A stretch of DNA of 48,192 nt from the NCBI GenBank assembly GCA_043421945.1, contig JBHOGO010000026.1:1-48192 (forward strand), written 5' to 3'. Numbering within the stretch: the stretch's first letter is position 1; each line of letters begins with the position of its first letter. The notes under the pieces are model-generated. The model was not told where the DNA came from. It saw only the letters and a list, made by a program, of their open reading frames with translations, and ran no database searches. The stretch is from Thaumasiovibrio sp043421945 (GTDB lineage: Bacteria; Pseudomonadota; Gammaproteobacteria; Enterobacterales; Vibrionaceae). Below, piece by piece: positions 32,732 to 42,627 of the stretch. Made by a program: the position numbers and the translations under genes.

Positions 32732-33610
32732 TTAGATAATCGTTCGGCCTAAAGAAATGACGACTCGGCGGTTCTGGTTTTGCCCGATAGGGTTCGCGTT
32801 ATCCGCAATTGGCCGTCGCTGCCCATAAGATTCCACCTGAATACGATCGGGTGGTAAACCCAGCGACAAAAAGTACTCTTCCAAACGCTTAGCCCGTTTT
32901 TCTGACATTTCCTGTGCCTCGATTGTCCCTTCTGCAGCATCAGAATAAGTCGCTAGCAAGACAAGGTCGATATCGTCACTGTATCGCACAAATTCAGCAA
33001 TCTGCGTCAACCTTTGCTGAGAGGGCTTATTTAGCTCTTCACTACCACGCTCAAAGTTTAATACGGTAAACGAGATATCTTCGAAGCTATAGGGAAGCAA
33101 GTTATCAACACACGCGCTGAATTGATTGTACGAAGCTTGGAACGACACAGCCGAAAGCGAAACTTCTACCCGTCTGTCACGATTTACCCAATCACGATAG
33201 CTAAACGTTGGAAAGCGGCCAATCTCAAGCTCTGATAAGAGTGCCCACGCCATTTGACCACCAACATAGCCATCAAACTGCTTAAAGAATTGGAGTTGCG
33301 TGATCCGATCTGCACTTTCTCCAGGCATCCAGCGTGCAGGCATAGACACCAAATTCACTGAACGTGTTTCCCCCATGGGGCGTCTCATCTTCAACTCAAA
33401 ATCGAGATTAATCTGCTTACTCGCCCGCGAGCTAAACTGACCATCACCGTAATTAGGGATGGTGTGCACCATTCTGCACTCAAGCGGTGTATCGACAACA
33501 ACCTGCCACTCAGACTGTGCAGGCGTGGCAACATACTGCCGTCCTGCAGATGCTGAGGACATCGAGAATAAAGCCGATGAGATGGCTAAAGCCAGCACGA
33601 GACGTTGCAT
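32732..33610 (-). CDS. motY: Sodium-type flagellar motor protein MotY
   Basis: The 292-residue exported protein has a signal peptide to about residue 22 (SSASAG), an N-terminal domain specific to MotY (RQYVATPAQSEWQVVVDTPL, INLDFELKMRRPMGETRSV) and a C-terminal OmpA-type peptidoglycan-binding domain from about 170 (LVLLATYSDAAEG, NRRVVISLGRT). Two cysteines, in LECRMV and FSACVDN, match the disulfide of Vibrio MotY. MotY forms the T-ring around the polar flagellar basal body and helps place the PomA/PomB stator. AAGGA precedes the start. It diverges from rnt, as known in Vibrio. Confidence 0.96.
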   Translation of the reverse strand: MQRLVLALAISSALFSMSSASAGRQYVATPAQSEWQVVVDTPLECRMVHTIPNYGDGQFSSRASKQINLDFELKMRRPMGETRSVNLVSMPARWMPGESADRITQLQFFKQFDGYVGGQMAWALLSELEIGRFPTFSYRDWVNRDRRVEVSLSAVSFQASYNQFSACVDNLLPYSFEDISFTVLNFERGSEELNKPSQQRLTQIAEFVRYSDDIDLVLLATYSDAAEGTIEAQEMSEKRAKRLEEYFLSLGLPPDRIQVESYGQRRPIADNANPIGQNQNRRVVISLGRTII

Positions 33611-33735
33611 GGAGTTCCTTATTTGAGTGGTTACCGATAGATCGGCTTACAGCAGTAATTCTTTAGCGATATCCGTGCCAACATGCACTCAATCTGACAT
33701 AATATCCAGCTTTACTTCTACCGCTTTGAGACACT

Positions 33736-34407
33736 ATGACAGATATCGCTGACCACAATTTACTGAAAAATCGCTTTCGCGGCTACTTACCTGTTGTAGT
33801 TGACGTAGAAACCGCCGGTTTTAATGCCAAAACCGATGCGCTGCTTGAAATTTGTGCGATCACATTAACGATGGACGAAGATGGTTGTCTAAAACCAGCG
33901 ACTACCATGCATTTTCATATCGAACCTTTCGAGGGTGCAAATTTAGAAAAAGAAGCTTTAGAATTCAATGGTATTCGTGACCCGTTCAGCCCTTTACGTG
34001 GCGCGGTCACCGAAGAAAAAGCACTCAAAGAGATCTACAAGCAAATTAGAAAAGAGCAGAAGCTGCATAACTGTGCGCGTGCGATCATGGTGGCGCACAA
34101 TTCAACATTCGATCATAAGTTTGTGTTTGCAGCCAGCACTCGCTGCAAACTTAAGCGTAATCCATTCCACCCTTTCGCGACCTTTGATACCGCGGCTTTG
34201 AGTGGGCTAGCCTATGGACAGACCGTATTGGCCAAAGCTTGTAAAACAGCTGGAATGGAATTTGATAACCGTGAAGCTCACTCAGCCCTTTACGATACAG
34301 AGCGAACAGCGACACTATTTTGCGGCATCGTTAACAAATGGAAAGCGTTAGGGGGTTGGCCTCTCGCAGAAATTGAAACGGACGACGCGAATAAAGAAAA
34401 CAACTAA
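33736..34407 (+). CDS. rnt: Ribonuclease T
   Basis: The 223-residue DEDDh 3'-5' exoribonuclease trims the 3' ends of tRNA and other stable RNAs. The first motif is VVDVETAG with Asp23 and Glu25; the others are AHNSTFDHKF and the His-X4-Asp motif AHSALYDTERT. The length is that of E. coli RNase T (215) plus a short acidic tail. It diverges from motY over about 125 bases. Confidence 0.97.
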   Translation: MTDIADHNLLKNRFRGYLPVVVDVETAGFNAKTDALLEICAITLTMDEDGCLKPATTMHFHIEPFEGANLEKEALEFNGIRDPFSPLRGAVTEEKALKEIYKQIRKEQKLHNCARAIMVAHNSTFDHKFVFAASTRCKLKRNPFHPFATFDTAALSGLAYGQTVLAKACKTAGMEFDNREAHSALYDTERTATLFCGIVNKWKALGGWPLAEIETDDANKENN

Positions 34408-34423
34408 AACAGTCTATATTTCC

Positions 34424-34460
34424 AATGAAAGCCCAGAAAAAGGGCTTTCATTACCGTTTT
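34424..34460 (+). terminator. Terminator after rnt
   Basis: A perfect 11-bp stem AATGAAAGCCC / GGGCTTTCATT has a seven-base loop, followed by ACCGTTTT. Confidence 0.75.
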
Positions 34461-34708
34461 AAACAAGCAATTTAAATCAAACAACCGTTTAAAACAGCCG
34501 CGTAAACACCTCTCAAATAAATACTGCAAATAAGCAATATTTACACAACAAATCCTTAACATCTCGCAATTTCAAGCATATACTCACTCTCATTCCTTGT
34601 TCCTTCATTTATTTGTAACAAAGGAATACCCATCAAGTCCTAAGCTGTTCACTCGTCTTAAACACGAAGGACAAAAAACTACAAGAAACAAATAGAGAGA
34701 GGCAGCCA
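34461..34708 (+). promoter_or_regulatory. Upstream region of the fadL-volA unit
   Basis: This AT-rich noncoding stretch is presumed to hold the promoter. GAGAGAGG at 34694-34701 is the ribosome site of the fadL-like gene. No clear operator was recognised. Confidence 0.4.
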
Positions 34709-35950
34709 ATGTCCGTAAAACTCAAGTACGCTACGCTCGCACTCGCCTTGGCATCGATTCAGGCACACAGTGCAGGATTTCAAGTGGCAGAACAATCGGT
34801 CACCGGTATTGGCAGAGCCAATGCGGGGGAAGCCGCCATCGCCGATAACGCCGCAGTGTTATCACGCAACCCTGCGGCAATGACCCGATTCGAACAAGCT
34901 CAATTCAGCAGTGGCTTAATGATTGTCGATACTGCCATTGATGTCACGGACACCGATCAAAACCAAACAGCAAAAGACGTCGCCCCTATGGCTGCCGTAC
35001 CCGCAACCTATTACCTCAGCCCAATTAACGATAAATGGTGGTGGGGGATCGCCCTCTTTTCCCAATACGGCGTCGAAACCGACTACCCCGATGATTTCAT
35101 CCATGGTGACTCAGCTGGCAACACCTCTCTGCTCACAGTCAATATCAACCCTAGTCTTGCTTACAAGGTGAATGAAAATCTCAGTCTTGGGGTTGGTGTC
35201 AGCTTAGTGTACGGAAAGGCACAGCTCGATCGCCATCTTGGGGAAAACGCGCCTTTTTTTGGTGGTTCGCCCAGCGATAAGCTGATCAGTATGGAAGGGG
35301 ATACATGGGCGCATGGCTGGAATGTAGGCGCCTTATATGAAATCAACGAGAAACATCGTTTTGGCCTTCACTACCGTGCTGAAACAACGCTTGAATTTGA
35401 TGGTGAATTTACCGATCACCAAGGCGTACTCATCACTGGCGGCGCGAAGGGAAGTACCACCTCAGCCGATCTCAACGCAGTGTTACCAGCCAACATCGAA
35501 TTCTCTGGCTACCATGACCTCAACGACAAATGGGCCGTTCACTACAGTATATTCTGGACACAGTGGAGCAAGTTTAAAGAGTTGAAAGCCACCAGCAGCA
35601 ACTGTACTGACGGTGTGTGCTTCTTAAAAGAGGAACACTACGATGATGCCTTTCGCTATGCTATTGGCGCGACATACCAATATAGCGATAGCTGGACCTT
35701 TAGAAGTGGTATCGCTCTCGATGAGCAAGGTGGCGAACCGACACTGAGTATTCCTGATAGCGATCGTTGGTGGTACTCCGTCGGGGCCACTTGGCAATAC
35801 AGTGAATCGCTCAGCTTTGACGCAGGCCTCACCTATTTAACCAGTGATGACATCACCTTCACTGAAACGGGCATAAGCGGAAAAGAAACAAACTTCTTCT
35901 CATCCGGTGATGCGTTCGTTTCAGGTCTTCAGATGAATTACATCTTCTAG
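34709..35950 (+). CDS. fadL: FadL-family outer membrane fatty acid transporter
   Basis: The 413-residue protein has a signal peptide ending at HSA and then the FadL hallmark AGFQVAEQSVTGIGRANAGE, the plug-domain segment with NPAAMTRFE, and a 14-strand barrel ending YIF. It lets long-chain fatty acids cross the outer membrane. The next gene, a VolA-type lipase, starts 86 bases later in the same direction; in Vibrio cholerae a FadL homologue and VolA form one operon in which released fatty acids feed the FadL channel. Most Vibrionaceae have several FadL copies, so this may be a secondary one. Confidence 0.92.
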   Translation: MSVKLKYATLALALASIQAHSAGFQVAEQSVTGIGRANAGEAAIADNAAVLSRNPAAMTRFEQAQFSSGLMIVDTAIDVTDTDQNQTAKDVAPMAAVPATYYLSPINDKWWWGIALFSQYGVETDYPDDFIHGDSAGNTSLLTVNINPSLAYKVNENLSLGVGVSLVYGKAQLDRHLGENAPFFGGSPSDKLISMEGDTWAHGWNVGALYEINEKHRFGLHYRAETTLEFDGEFTDHQGVLITGGAKGSTTSADLNAVLPANIEFSGYHDLNDKWAVHYSIFWTQWSKFKELKATSSNCTDGVCFLKEEHYDDAFRYAIGATYQYSDSWTFRSGIALDEQGGEPTLSIPDSDRWWYSVGATWQYSESLSFDAGLTYLTSDDITFTETGISGKETNFFSSGDAFVSGLQMNYIF

Positions 35951-36036
35951 TCCCTACCTTCTAATCTATGCAATCGACCTTAGTGTTCAGTCCAAACACT
36001 CAACCTAAGGAAGCGATTGTGGCATATGGAGCCACA

Positions 36037-38559
36037 ATGATGAAAAAACAAATACTTGCTCTGCTCGTTGCCTCGACGTTGGGATTGGCTGGCTGTGGTG
36101 ATGAGAGTGCGCTTTCTGGTTCATCAACCCTAAATTATGAAACCGCCATCACTGAAAGTCTCAAAGCCCCTACCAAAGTGGATTTCCAACTTCAAGGCCC
36201 TGATGCGAACGTTCCGACACCGTCGTTCCTTTTATTAGACTCGTTTGACGGCACACTCAACATCCCTATTACCGGCGATGCGACGGATCTTTCAAATCCA
36301 CTGGTCGCTCTCAACCAAACCGATGGTTGGAGCCCGAATCAAGCGATCCTCATCCCTTTCAAAGGCATAGAACTTGACGCTGCAACATTGAGTGCAGGTG
36401 TCCGAGTCGCCAAAGTCCCTAGCCCAACGGCAACAGCTACAGCAGACAATAGTGCATCATCAGCTGAGATTACTGTCCCAGAGCTGTTGACCTTTGGTGT
36501 CGACTATATCACTGCGCTATCTGGCGATAGTCTTGCTATTGTTCCTCTAAAACCACTCCCCGAGAAAACAGATTTTTTCTATGCCATTACCGATGCAGTG
36601 AAAGATACTAACGGTAACAGTGTCGGGATGTCTGGCTCATATGCCACCTTAAAAACGCGCAATACCCTACAAACCATTGAGCCACTAAAAACAGCCCAAA
36701 GCCTGATTTACGGGATCGAGCAAACCATGGCAGCACTGGGCGTATCAGAAAATGTCATCTATTCGAGCTGGTATACCACAGGTTCAGTGGGTGATGTTGT
36801 TAATGCGACAAAAGCAGCCATCGCGCTGTCATTAAGTGCATTACAAAGTGGTGCGACACTCAACCAAGTGTGGAAAGGCAATGCCAATCCTTACAGTAAA
36901 GACTTAACTGGGCTTTATACCGTTAATTTAGAAACAACGGGGGTCGACTTTGCGACTGCTGTTGAGGAAGATGAAAACTTGACCGATTTTTTTGGTAGCA
37001 ATGCAGCTGCAGGTAAGGCTGGTATTCAGCAAGCTTATGCTGCCTATCAACAAGCCGGTATTTCTGTTTCTGTCTTTAAAGGCACCGTTCGTCTCCCCTC
37101 GTACCTAGAAACGTCTGTCACTGATGAAGCATGGAAGAAAACGCCTTTCCAAGCAGCAATCCCTAGCCTTGCCAAGCTATCAAACACCTTGAGTACAGGC
37201 TCTGATGCAGACAAAGTCGCACTCGCAACACAGCTTGCTGAGTTACAGTTTGATACCAGTATTTTGACTGGCAGTGATACCCAAGCATTACTTACTGAAG
37301 CCGCTAAGTTACTTGGGGTAACATTGACACTTGCCGATGGGTCTGCACTTGATCCTGAACGCGTGATTACACAGTACAACCCCATACCACAAATAAAAGA
37401 TGTGGTTGATGTACCCGTGATTATGTATGTGCCTTCGGTCGCTGGCGTGCAAGTCGCAGACCCTGGAGTGCTACTTTATCAACACGGGATTACTTCACGA
37501 AAAGAGAACAGTTACCTCTTTGCCGCCAACCATATGGCATTAGCAGCACAAAATGGCCAGACACCTTACGCCATTCTTGCTTATGATCAGCCACTGCATG
37601 GCGAGCGTGCCCTTTCTGATGGTACCGTGGCAGATGACGACAACATAGATGTCTACATGAACCTCGCGTATTTACCCGTTGCCCGTGACAATGCACGTCA
37701 GTCAGCATTAGACACCATCGGTATCCGCGCTGCATTAACCGTGATGAAAAGCACCGCACATCCACTGCTCAATCAAGTCGATCTCGGCAATATATCAATC
37801 ATGGGTCACTCACTGGGTGGGATTACGGCGATGACAGCCTATAATGGGCTAACCACCTCACTCTCTACAGAAATTGATGCCGTATTCGCTACTCAGGCAG
37901 CGGTTATTGCTAATGCTGGTAGCGGAATATCTCCCTTGCTGTTTAACTCCGGCGCCTATGGCTCAGTGGTTAAGCACTCACTATTGATCGCATCAAACTT
38001 TACCTATCAAGCGTTCTATTCTGGGGTGTGCGCACCTAGCGAGACATTACAGTCACCAGCAGCTTGCTATGACTATTTCATCTCGCCAGACCGTGATGCG
38101 TTACCTATCCCAGTTCTTACAGCAGAGCAACTTGCCGCGATTGAAGCGAGTTTTGCACAGTTCTCATTTGCCGCACAAACAGTACTCGATGCCATCGACC
38201 CGATTAACTTTGCACATAATATGTCGGCACCGGTCTATCTTATTCAGTCAGAAAACGATAGTACGATTCCCAATAGTGTTGCAGGTAATCCAATAGCAGG
38301 TACCGAGCCATTGATTGCAACGATGGGCTTGTCGCCACTAACCGATACAGTGACCCAGCAAACGACACGTGTCGCGGCAAGGTTCTATACCCAGCCAACA
38401 GTGAATGTTTTTCATAGTACGGTGATTGCGCCTGATTTTACCACGGCATTATCTGATCAAGCTGCCACCGCAGAAATGCAAACGCAAATAGCGACGTTTG
38501 TCGCCCAAAAAGGTCAAGGCGTTACAGTGACGAATGCCACGCTGCTAACACAGCCTTAA
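36037..38559 (+). CDS. volA: VolA-type surface lipoprotein lipase/lysophospholipase
   Basis: The lipoprotein of about 840 residues has signal MMKKQILALLVASTLGLAGC and a lipidated Cys, then an N-terminal beta-rich domain seen in bacterial virulence-factor lipases (TPSFLLLDSFDGTLNIPIT, VDYITALSGDSLAIVPLKPL). The C-terminal alpha/beta-hydrolase domain has the nucleophile elbow MGHSLGG (Ser about 592) and HGITSRKENSYLFAANHMA near the oxyanion loop. Likely acid and base residues are in SENDSTIP and NVFHSTV. VolA is a surface-exposed lysophospholipase of Vibrio that frees fatty acids from host lysophosphatidylcholine. ATG codons at 36037 and 36040 both fit GGAG upstream; the frame is open to 35968. 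It is the second gene after fadL and is closed by a strong terminator. Confidence 0.92.
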   Translation: MMKKQILALLVASTLGLAGCGDESALSGSSTLNYETAITESLKAPTKVDFQLQGPDANVPTPSFLLLDSFDGTLNIPITGDATDLSNPLVALNQTDGWSPNQAILIPFKGIELDAATLSAGVRVAKVPSPTATATADNSASSAEITVPELLTFGVDYITALSGDSLAIVPLKPLPEKTDFFYAITDAVKDTNGNSVGMSGSYATLKTRNTLQTIEPLKTAQSLIYGIEQTMAALGVSENVIYSSWYTTGSVGDVVNATKAAIALSLSALQSGATLNQVWKGNANPYSKDLTGLYTVNLETTGVDFATAVEEDENLTDFFGSNAAAGKAGIQQAYAAYQQAGISVSVFKGTVRLPSYLETSVTDEAWKKTPFQAAIPSLAKLSNTLSTGSDADKVALATQLAELQFDTSILTGSDTQALLTEAAKLLGVTLTLADGSALDPERVITQYNPIPQIKDVVDVPVIMYVPSVAGVQVADPGVLLYQHGITSRKENSYLFAANHMALAAQNGQTPYAILAYDQPLHGERALSDGTVADDDNIDVYMNLAYLPVARDNARQSALDTIGIRAALTVMKSTAHPLLNQVDLGNISIMGHSLGGITAMTAYNGLTTSLSTEIDAVFATQAAVIANAGSGISPLLFNSGAYGSVVKHSLLIASNFTYQAFYSGVCAPSETLQSPAACYDYFISPDRDALPIPVLTAEQLAAIEASFAQFSFAAQTVLDAIDPINFAHNMSAPVYLIQSENDSTIPNSVAGNPIAGTEPLIATMGLSPLTDTVTQQTTRVAARFYTQPTVNVFHSTVIAPDFTTALSDQAATAEMQTQIATFVAQKGQGVTVTNATLLTQP

Positions 38560-38630
38560 TTGGGAAAAGAGACGAGAAACAACTTCTCTACTCTCTACCT
38601 CTAACACATCGATAAATGAAAAAACGAACC

Positions 38631-38668
38631 ATGACAGAGGCTAAGTCATTTAGCCTCTGTCATTTTTC
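38631..38668 (+). terminator. Strong terminator after volA
   Basis: A perfect 14-bp stem ATGACAGAGGCTAA / TTAGCCTCTGTCAT has a five-base loop, followed by TTTT. Confidence 0.92.
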
Positions 38669-39027
38669 TCATCACGATAATCATTGAAAATATTTTACGA
38701 CCAAAACTCTTCAAGTCCGTGCTCAAAATTATCATACTCCGTTTCTTTAAGTTCTATACCTATACCTGAACACCATTCCTATACACATCGCTTATGCATC
38801 ACCAAGAGTGATACTTCATAAGAAGAGAAATTGACAGCAAGAATCGATAACACCCATGTATAAAAATCTAACAAACTTGCTCAAAGCCACATTTTTTACT
38901 CGACATTGATAAAAATATCCGCAAACTGTTCAACTTCAGCAACCAATTCGCTATTTAACATGGTTAAATCGTGTGCTGAAACCTATTACACAACATATAA
39001 AAAATAATTAAATCAAGGAGTAACTCC
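38669..39027 (+). other. Noncoding upstream region of the antiporter gene
   Basis: No coding frame was seen. AAGGAG at 39015-39020 is a strong ribosome site for the GTG start of the antiporter. The rest is AT-rich; no operator was recognised. Confidence 0.5.
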
Positions 39028-40350
39028 GTGAATCCTGTCGTGATTTCGGTGTGCGTCATGTTGATTCTCGCGCTTTTGCGTGTCAACGTCGTCGTCGCAC
39101 TTACTTTTAGTGCCATCGTAGGTGGTCTAATTGGTGGTTTGTCTTTAGAAGATACAATCGGTGCTTTCGAAAGTGGACTTGGTGGCGGTGCTACAACAGC
39201 ACTTAGCTATGCAATGTTAGGTACGTTTGCTGTGGCGATTTCTCGCTCAGGCATCACTGATGTCCTTGCACAATTCGTTATTAAGAAAGTCAGCGGTCAA
39301 ACCAATGCAAAAGCTGAATTAGGTGTGAAATACACGCTTTTAGCTGCTCTCGTTCTATTGACGATTTCGTCACAGAACGTGATCCCTGTACACATCGCTT
39401 TTATCCCTATTGTGATTCCACCTTTACTGCATGTGTTCGCAAAGCTTCAGCTTGACCGCCGCCTTATTGCTTGTGTGCTGACCTTTGGTCTTGTAACTCC
39501 TTATATGGTGTTACCTATTGGCTTTGGTGGTATCTTCCTTAACAATATTCTTCTCACAAATTTGACGAGTAATGGCCTAACCGTAGAGGCGTCTCAGGTG
39601 CCTGTTGCGATGCTACTTCCTGCAGCAGGCATGATGACAGGCCTGCTCCTTGCCATTTTCGTCAGCTACCGTAAGCCTCGCCAATACTCGGAAGAGAAAA
39701 TTAAAGCGATAGAGCCAGAGCACAAAACGATCAACATGCAGCATGTACTGATTGCAGCGGTTGCGATTGTTGCTGCACTCGGCGCTCAACTTTGGTCTGG
39801 CTCGATGATCGTTGGTGGCCTATTAGGCTTCATGGTCTTCATCGTATCTGGCGTGATCAAGTGGAGTGATACGCAAGATGTCTTTACTCGCGGTGTTCAC
39901 ATGATGGCGATGATCGGCTTTATCATGATCGCTGCAGCAGGTTTTGCTTCAGTAATGAAAGAAACCGATGGTGTGACCTCGTTGGTTGAAACTCTTTCAA
40001 TGACGATTGGTGACAATAAGGGTCTTGCAGCGTTCCTAATGCTCATTGTTGGCTTATTTGTCACGATGGGGATTGGTTCTTCATTCTCAACAATCCCTGT
40101 ACTTGCGGCTATCTACGTGCCACTTGCAGCTGCTTTTGGTTTCTCACCAATGGCAACGGTTGCGCTTGTTGGTACTGCGGCTGCGCTAGGTGATGCAGGC
40201 TCTCCGGCTTCAGATTCAACGCTAGGTCCAACATCGGGTCTAAACGCGGATGGACAGCATGAGCACGTATGGGAGACGGTTGTACCAACGTTTATCCACT
40301 ACAACCTGCCACTTATCGTCTTTGGGTGGATTGCGGCAATGGTTCTTTAA
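39028..40350 (+). CDS. Na+/H+ antiporter family (NhaC/YuiF-like) transporter
   Basis: The 440-residue inner membrane carrier has about 11 helices. Features are the short N-terminal helix (MNPVVISVCVMLILALLRVN), a Gly-rich segment GAFESGLGGGATTALSYAML, ISSQNVIPVHIAFIPIVIPP, and a conserved C-terminal DAGSPASDSTLGPTSGLN that typifies this family. Members are annotated as Na+/H+ antiporters; some related proteins move amino acids, so the substrate is not certain. GTG start with AAGGAG ahead. It is a single-gene unit that converges on the uronate genes with a terminator between. Confidence 0.85.
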   Translation: MNPVVISVCVMLILALLRVNVVVALTFSAIVGGLIGGLSLEDTIGAFESGLGGGATTALSYAMLGTFAVAISRSGITDVLAQFVIKKVSGQTNAKAELGVKYTLLAALVLLTISSQNVIPVHIAFIPIVIPPLLHVFAKLQLDRRLIACVLTFGLVTPYMVLPIGFGGIFLNNILLTNLTSNGLTVEASQVPVAMLLPAAGMMTGLLLAIFVSYRKPRQYSEEKIKAIEPEHKTINMQHVLIAAVAIVAALGAQLWSGSMIVGGLLGFMVFIVSGVIKWSDTQDVFTRGVHMMAMIGFIMIAAAGFASVMKETDGVTSLVETLSMTIGDNKGLAAFLMLIVGLFVTMGIGSSFSTIPVLAAIYVPLAAAFGFSPMATVALVGTAAALGDAGSPASDSTLGPTSGLNADGQHEHVWETVVPTFIHYNLPLIVFGWIAAMVL

Positions 40351-40447
40351 CTGATGCTAGATATCTCATCGCCCTCGCACTTTCGTTGTCCTTGAAAACA
40401 CGAGCATAGAACCAAGGCTGTGATTAAAGGCAGAGTGCCACAAATGC

Positions 40448-40484
40448 AAGAGCCATTAACATACTATGTTAATGGCTCTTTTTA
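40448..40484 (+). terminator. Strong terminator between antiporter and lyase genes
   Basis: A perfect 15-bp stem AAGAGCCATTAACAT / ATGTTAATGGCTCTT has a three-base loop, followed by TTT. Confidence 0.9.
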
Positions 40485-40508
40485 GTTTAAGGCTAAGTAA
40501 ACACCTTC

Positions 40509-42515
40509 CTACTGAATTTCGACACTATCTTGCTTGAAAGCAAGCATCACCTCTTGTCGGCACTCACCTACGCGCTCCAAAACAACAGAGAGCTTATTGT
40601 CATCCCAAGAAGTCACTACATTTTGTAGGGTACCTTCGACAGTTAGGTCGTGAACGACGACAGAGCGCAACTGTGATTCTGTACTGCGGCAAAGCATATA
40701 GGATAATTCATTCGTCGCTGGATTATCAGGACCTTGACCAAACAATACTTCCGCGTTTGCAGACACGTAGCATTGATATGGTACCTCATCACCATCTACA
40801 AGGAATTGCTCTTTAATTACTCCATCAATCGTTCGTTTAGAGCATTTACCTAAGCGAACTAAAGGCCCCTCTTTAAATGGGTTCTCACACTCAACAGCTG
40901 TCGTATGCGGTTGGTGCTGCGCACGATAATGCCAGACCAAATCCAATTGTTGTTGATGGGGGTTCTCTACCTGATCAATCTGAATAGCAATATCACCTAA
41001 CCACACAATGCTTCGACGGAATTGAATATCGCGGTAGGCTTCGTCATCCCACTGCACAATAGTATGGCTATCTACACCAGGATGAACCTCTCGCCAATCA
41101 ACGAGTGTGTCCACTAAAACTAAGTCATCTTTTTCCACATAACGAAGCACCTTAGGGATTGCAGGTGGTTGGTTCTGCTGATTTACTGACAACGTATTAT
41201 GTGTCGCCGTATTTTTGTAATAGCTGTAGTGCAAGTTCGCACCATAGCCACAAGTACCAAGATCGGGAAGGATCTGGTGGCCATGCCGATAAAGCAGCAG
41301 ACCTAAACGATCATAATGATCATGCTCACCACCAAATGGAGCATGCTTTACAAGTAACATATTTTCTAAAGGCTTATCTAACATGGTGGTAATACCAACA
41401 CCAGGGGCATGGAGGGGGTTAGCATCTAGCGGTGCTAACTCTGCTGGTAACTCTTCAACACCATATAAGAGTGCATCGAGATTATTGCGGCTAATATTTT
41501 GATAAATACTCTGTAGCGCACGGCCGAACAGAGGATCTTTAAATTCGGAATAGGCATACTCAAAGAGATAAGAATGATTAAGTACCTGCTGTCCAGCAAC
41601 ACAATCATTGATCAAAGGAAACTGTCCATCCAGCATGATGAGATTCAGCGGATAAGACAATAACTTATAAAAATTAGGATGAGATTTAAGTGAGAAATCA
41701 CTCCCTCGAGCCATCAGCTCAAATCCCATTAGCGCCTGTAACGCATAATAATGGTAATGCACTGAACCTTCAAACCATAGCCCCTCACCTATTAAGCCAT
41801 GCTCTATTTGGTGACGCAATCCATACTCACCGTCAACAGCAAACTCAATCAATCGCTTATCGTTAAGTAGTAAGCCAATCACACCAATGGTTGAACCGAT
41901 TTTCATCTCGTGATTGTGCAGCTGTAGGGTACGGTACTGCATCATAAACTCAGCACCTTCACGCAATAGATTTGTTTCAATATGTGCTTGTTCTTGCACC
42001 GATAACGCTTGCTTAATAAAGTCGTACCCACGTGCGAAATCAATATGGCAATTAGCCTCACACAACGTTTGCGAGTTGGCTTTACCAGGATGATTGTAAG
42101 GAATACCACCATGCTCTTCATAGTCGGGGTACACATCAGCGTACCCTGTCAAAATCGCTTTTACTTTTTCGAGGTAGAACGGCTCCCCCGTTAAATGCCA
42201 TAACAATCCAAGATCATTACAGGCTTTAGCATTTAAGCCATTTAACCAACGCCACCAGGCACCATCAAAGGGTTCACCAGTGAACACTTCCCCATCAACA
42301 GGACAACAGTGTTGTTTTGCGTTATTCCTGTCCCACTGCAACCGCACGCCATGACCGGGGCAAAAATAGTAGTGATTCCATGTTGCTCTCGCATCAGGCG
42401 GAACCAACGTATCTGAGTGAATGACCACGTGATTGCTTTCAATTAACGCATCAATCATATCTTGATTGCATCGACGCTTAATCCGAGCCATCTCTGTTTC
42501 AGTAAATTGCAGCAT
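40509..42515 (-). CDS. Heparinase II/III-family polysaccharide or oligouronide lyase
   Basis: The 668-residue protein has no signal peptide, so it is probably cytoplasmic and acts on imported oligosaccharides. The N-terminal half is an alpha/alpha toroid with a Cys-rich early loop (YYFCPGHG, HCCPVDGE); the C-terminal half is a beta-sandwich. Likely catalytic residues by comparison with PL15/PL17/PL21 lyases are Asn201-His202 (LHNHEMKIG), a Tyr in EGSVHYHYYALQ (254-257) and a His in FGGEHDHYDR (398 or 400). Such enzymes cleave uronate-containing chains such as alginate, heparin-like or other glycuronans by beta-elimination. The neighbour uxaC suggests glucuronate-containing material, but the exact substrate cannot be told. 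It is the third gene behind symporter and uxaC. Confidence 0.88.
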   Translation of the reverse strand: MLQFTETEMARIKRRCNQDMIDALIESNHVVIHSDTLVPPDARATWNHYYFCPGHGVRLQWDRNNAKQHCCPVDGEVFTGEPFDGAWWRWLNGLNAKACNDLGLLWHLTGEPFYLEKVKAILTGYADVYPDYEEHGGIPYNHPGKANSQTLCEANCHIDFARGYDFIKQALSVQEQAHIETNLLREGAEFMMQYRTLQLHNHEMKIGSTIGVIGLLLNDKRLIEFAVDGEYGLRHQIEHGLIGEGLWFEGSVHYHYYALQALMGFELMARGSDFSLKSHPNFYKLLSYPLNLIMLDGQFPLINDCVAGQQVLNHSYLFEYAYSEFKDPLFGRALQSIYQNISRNNLDALLYGVEELPAELAPLDANPLHAPGVGITTMLDKPLENMLLVKHAPFGGEHDHYDRLGLLLYRHGHQILPDLGTCGYGANLHYSYYKNTATHNTLSVNQQNQPPAIPKVLRYVEKDDLVLVDTLVDWREVHPGVDSHTIVQWDDEAYRDIQFRRSIVWLGDIAIQIDQVENPHQQQLDLVWHYRAQHQPHTTAVECENPFKEGPLVRLGKCSKRTIDGVIKEQFLVDGDEVPYQCYVSANAEVLFGQGPDNPATNELSYMLCRSTESQLRSVVVHDLTVEGTLQNVVTSWDDNKLSVVLERVGECRQEVMLAFKQDSVEIQ

Positions 42516-42543
42516 GCTTTTTAATCCTATCCTTTACAAACGA

Positions 42544-42567
42544 TGCAGCCAATATTGCTTGGCTGCA
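42544..42567 (-). terminator. Hairpin between uxaC and lyase gene
   Basis: A perfect 9-bp stem TGCAGCCAA / TTGGCTGCA has a six-base loop and lies in the 112-base gap. On the minus strand it is followed only by TCGTTTGT, so it may be a weak terminator or an mRNA-stabilising hairpin that sets different levels for the two genes. Confidence 0.5.
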
Positions 42568-42627
42568 CATTTAATCAGTGCTTATGTTTCTATGCCTTTA
42601 TCAACAAACGCTCAGAGAAACAGCTTC

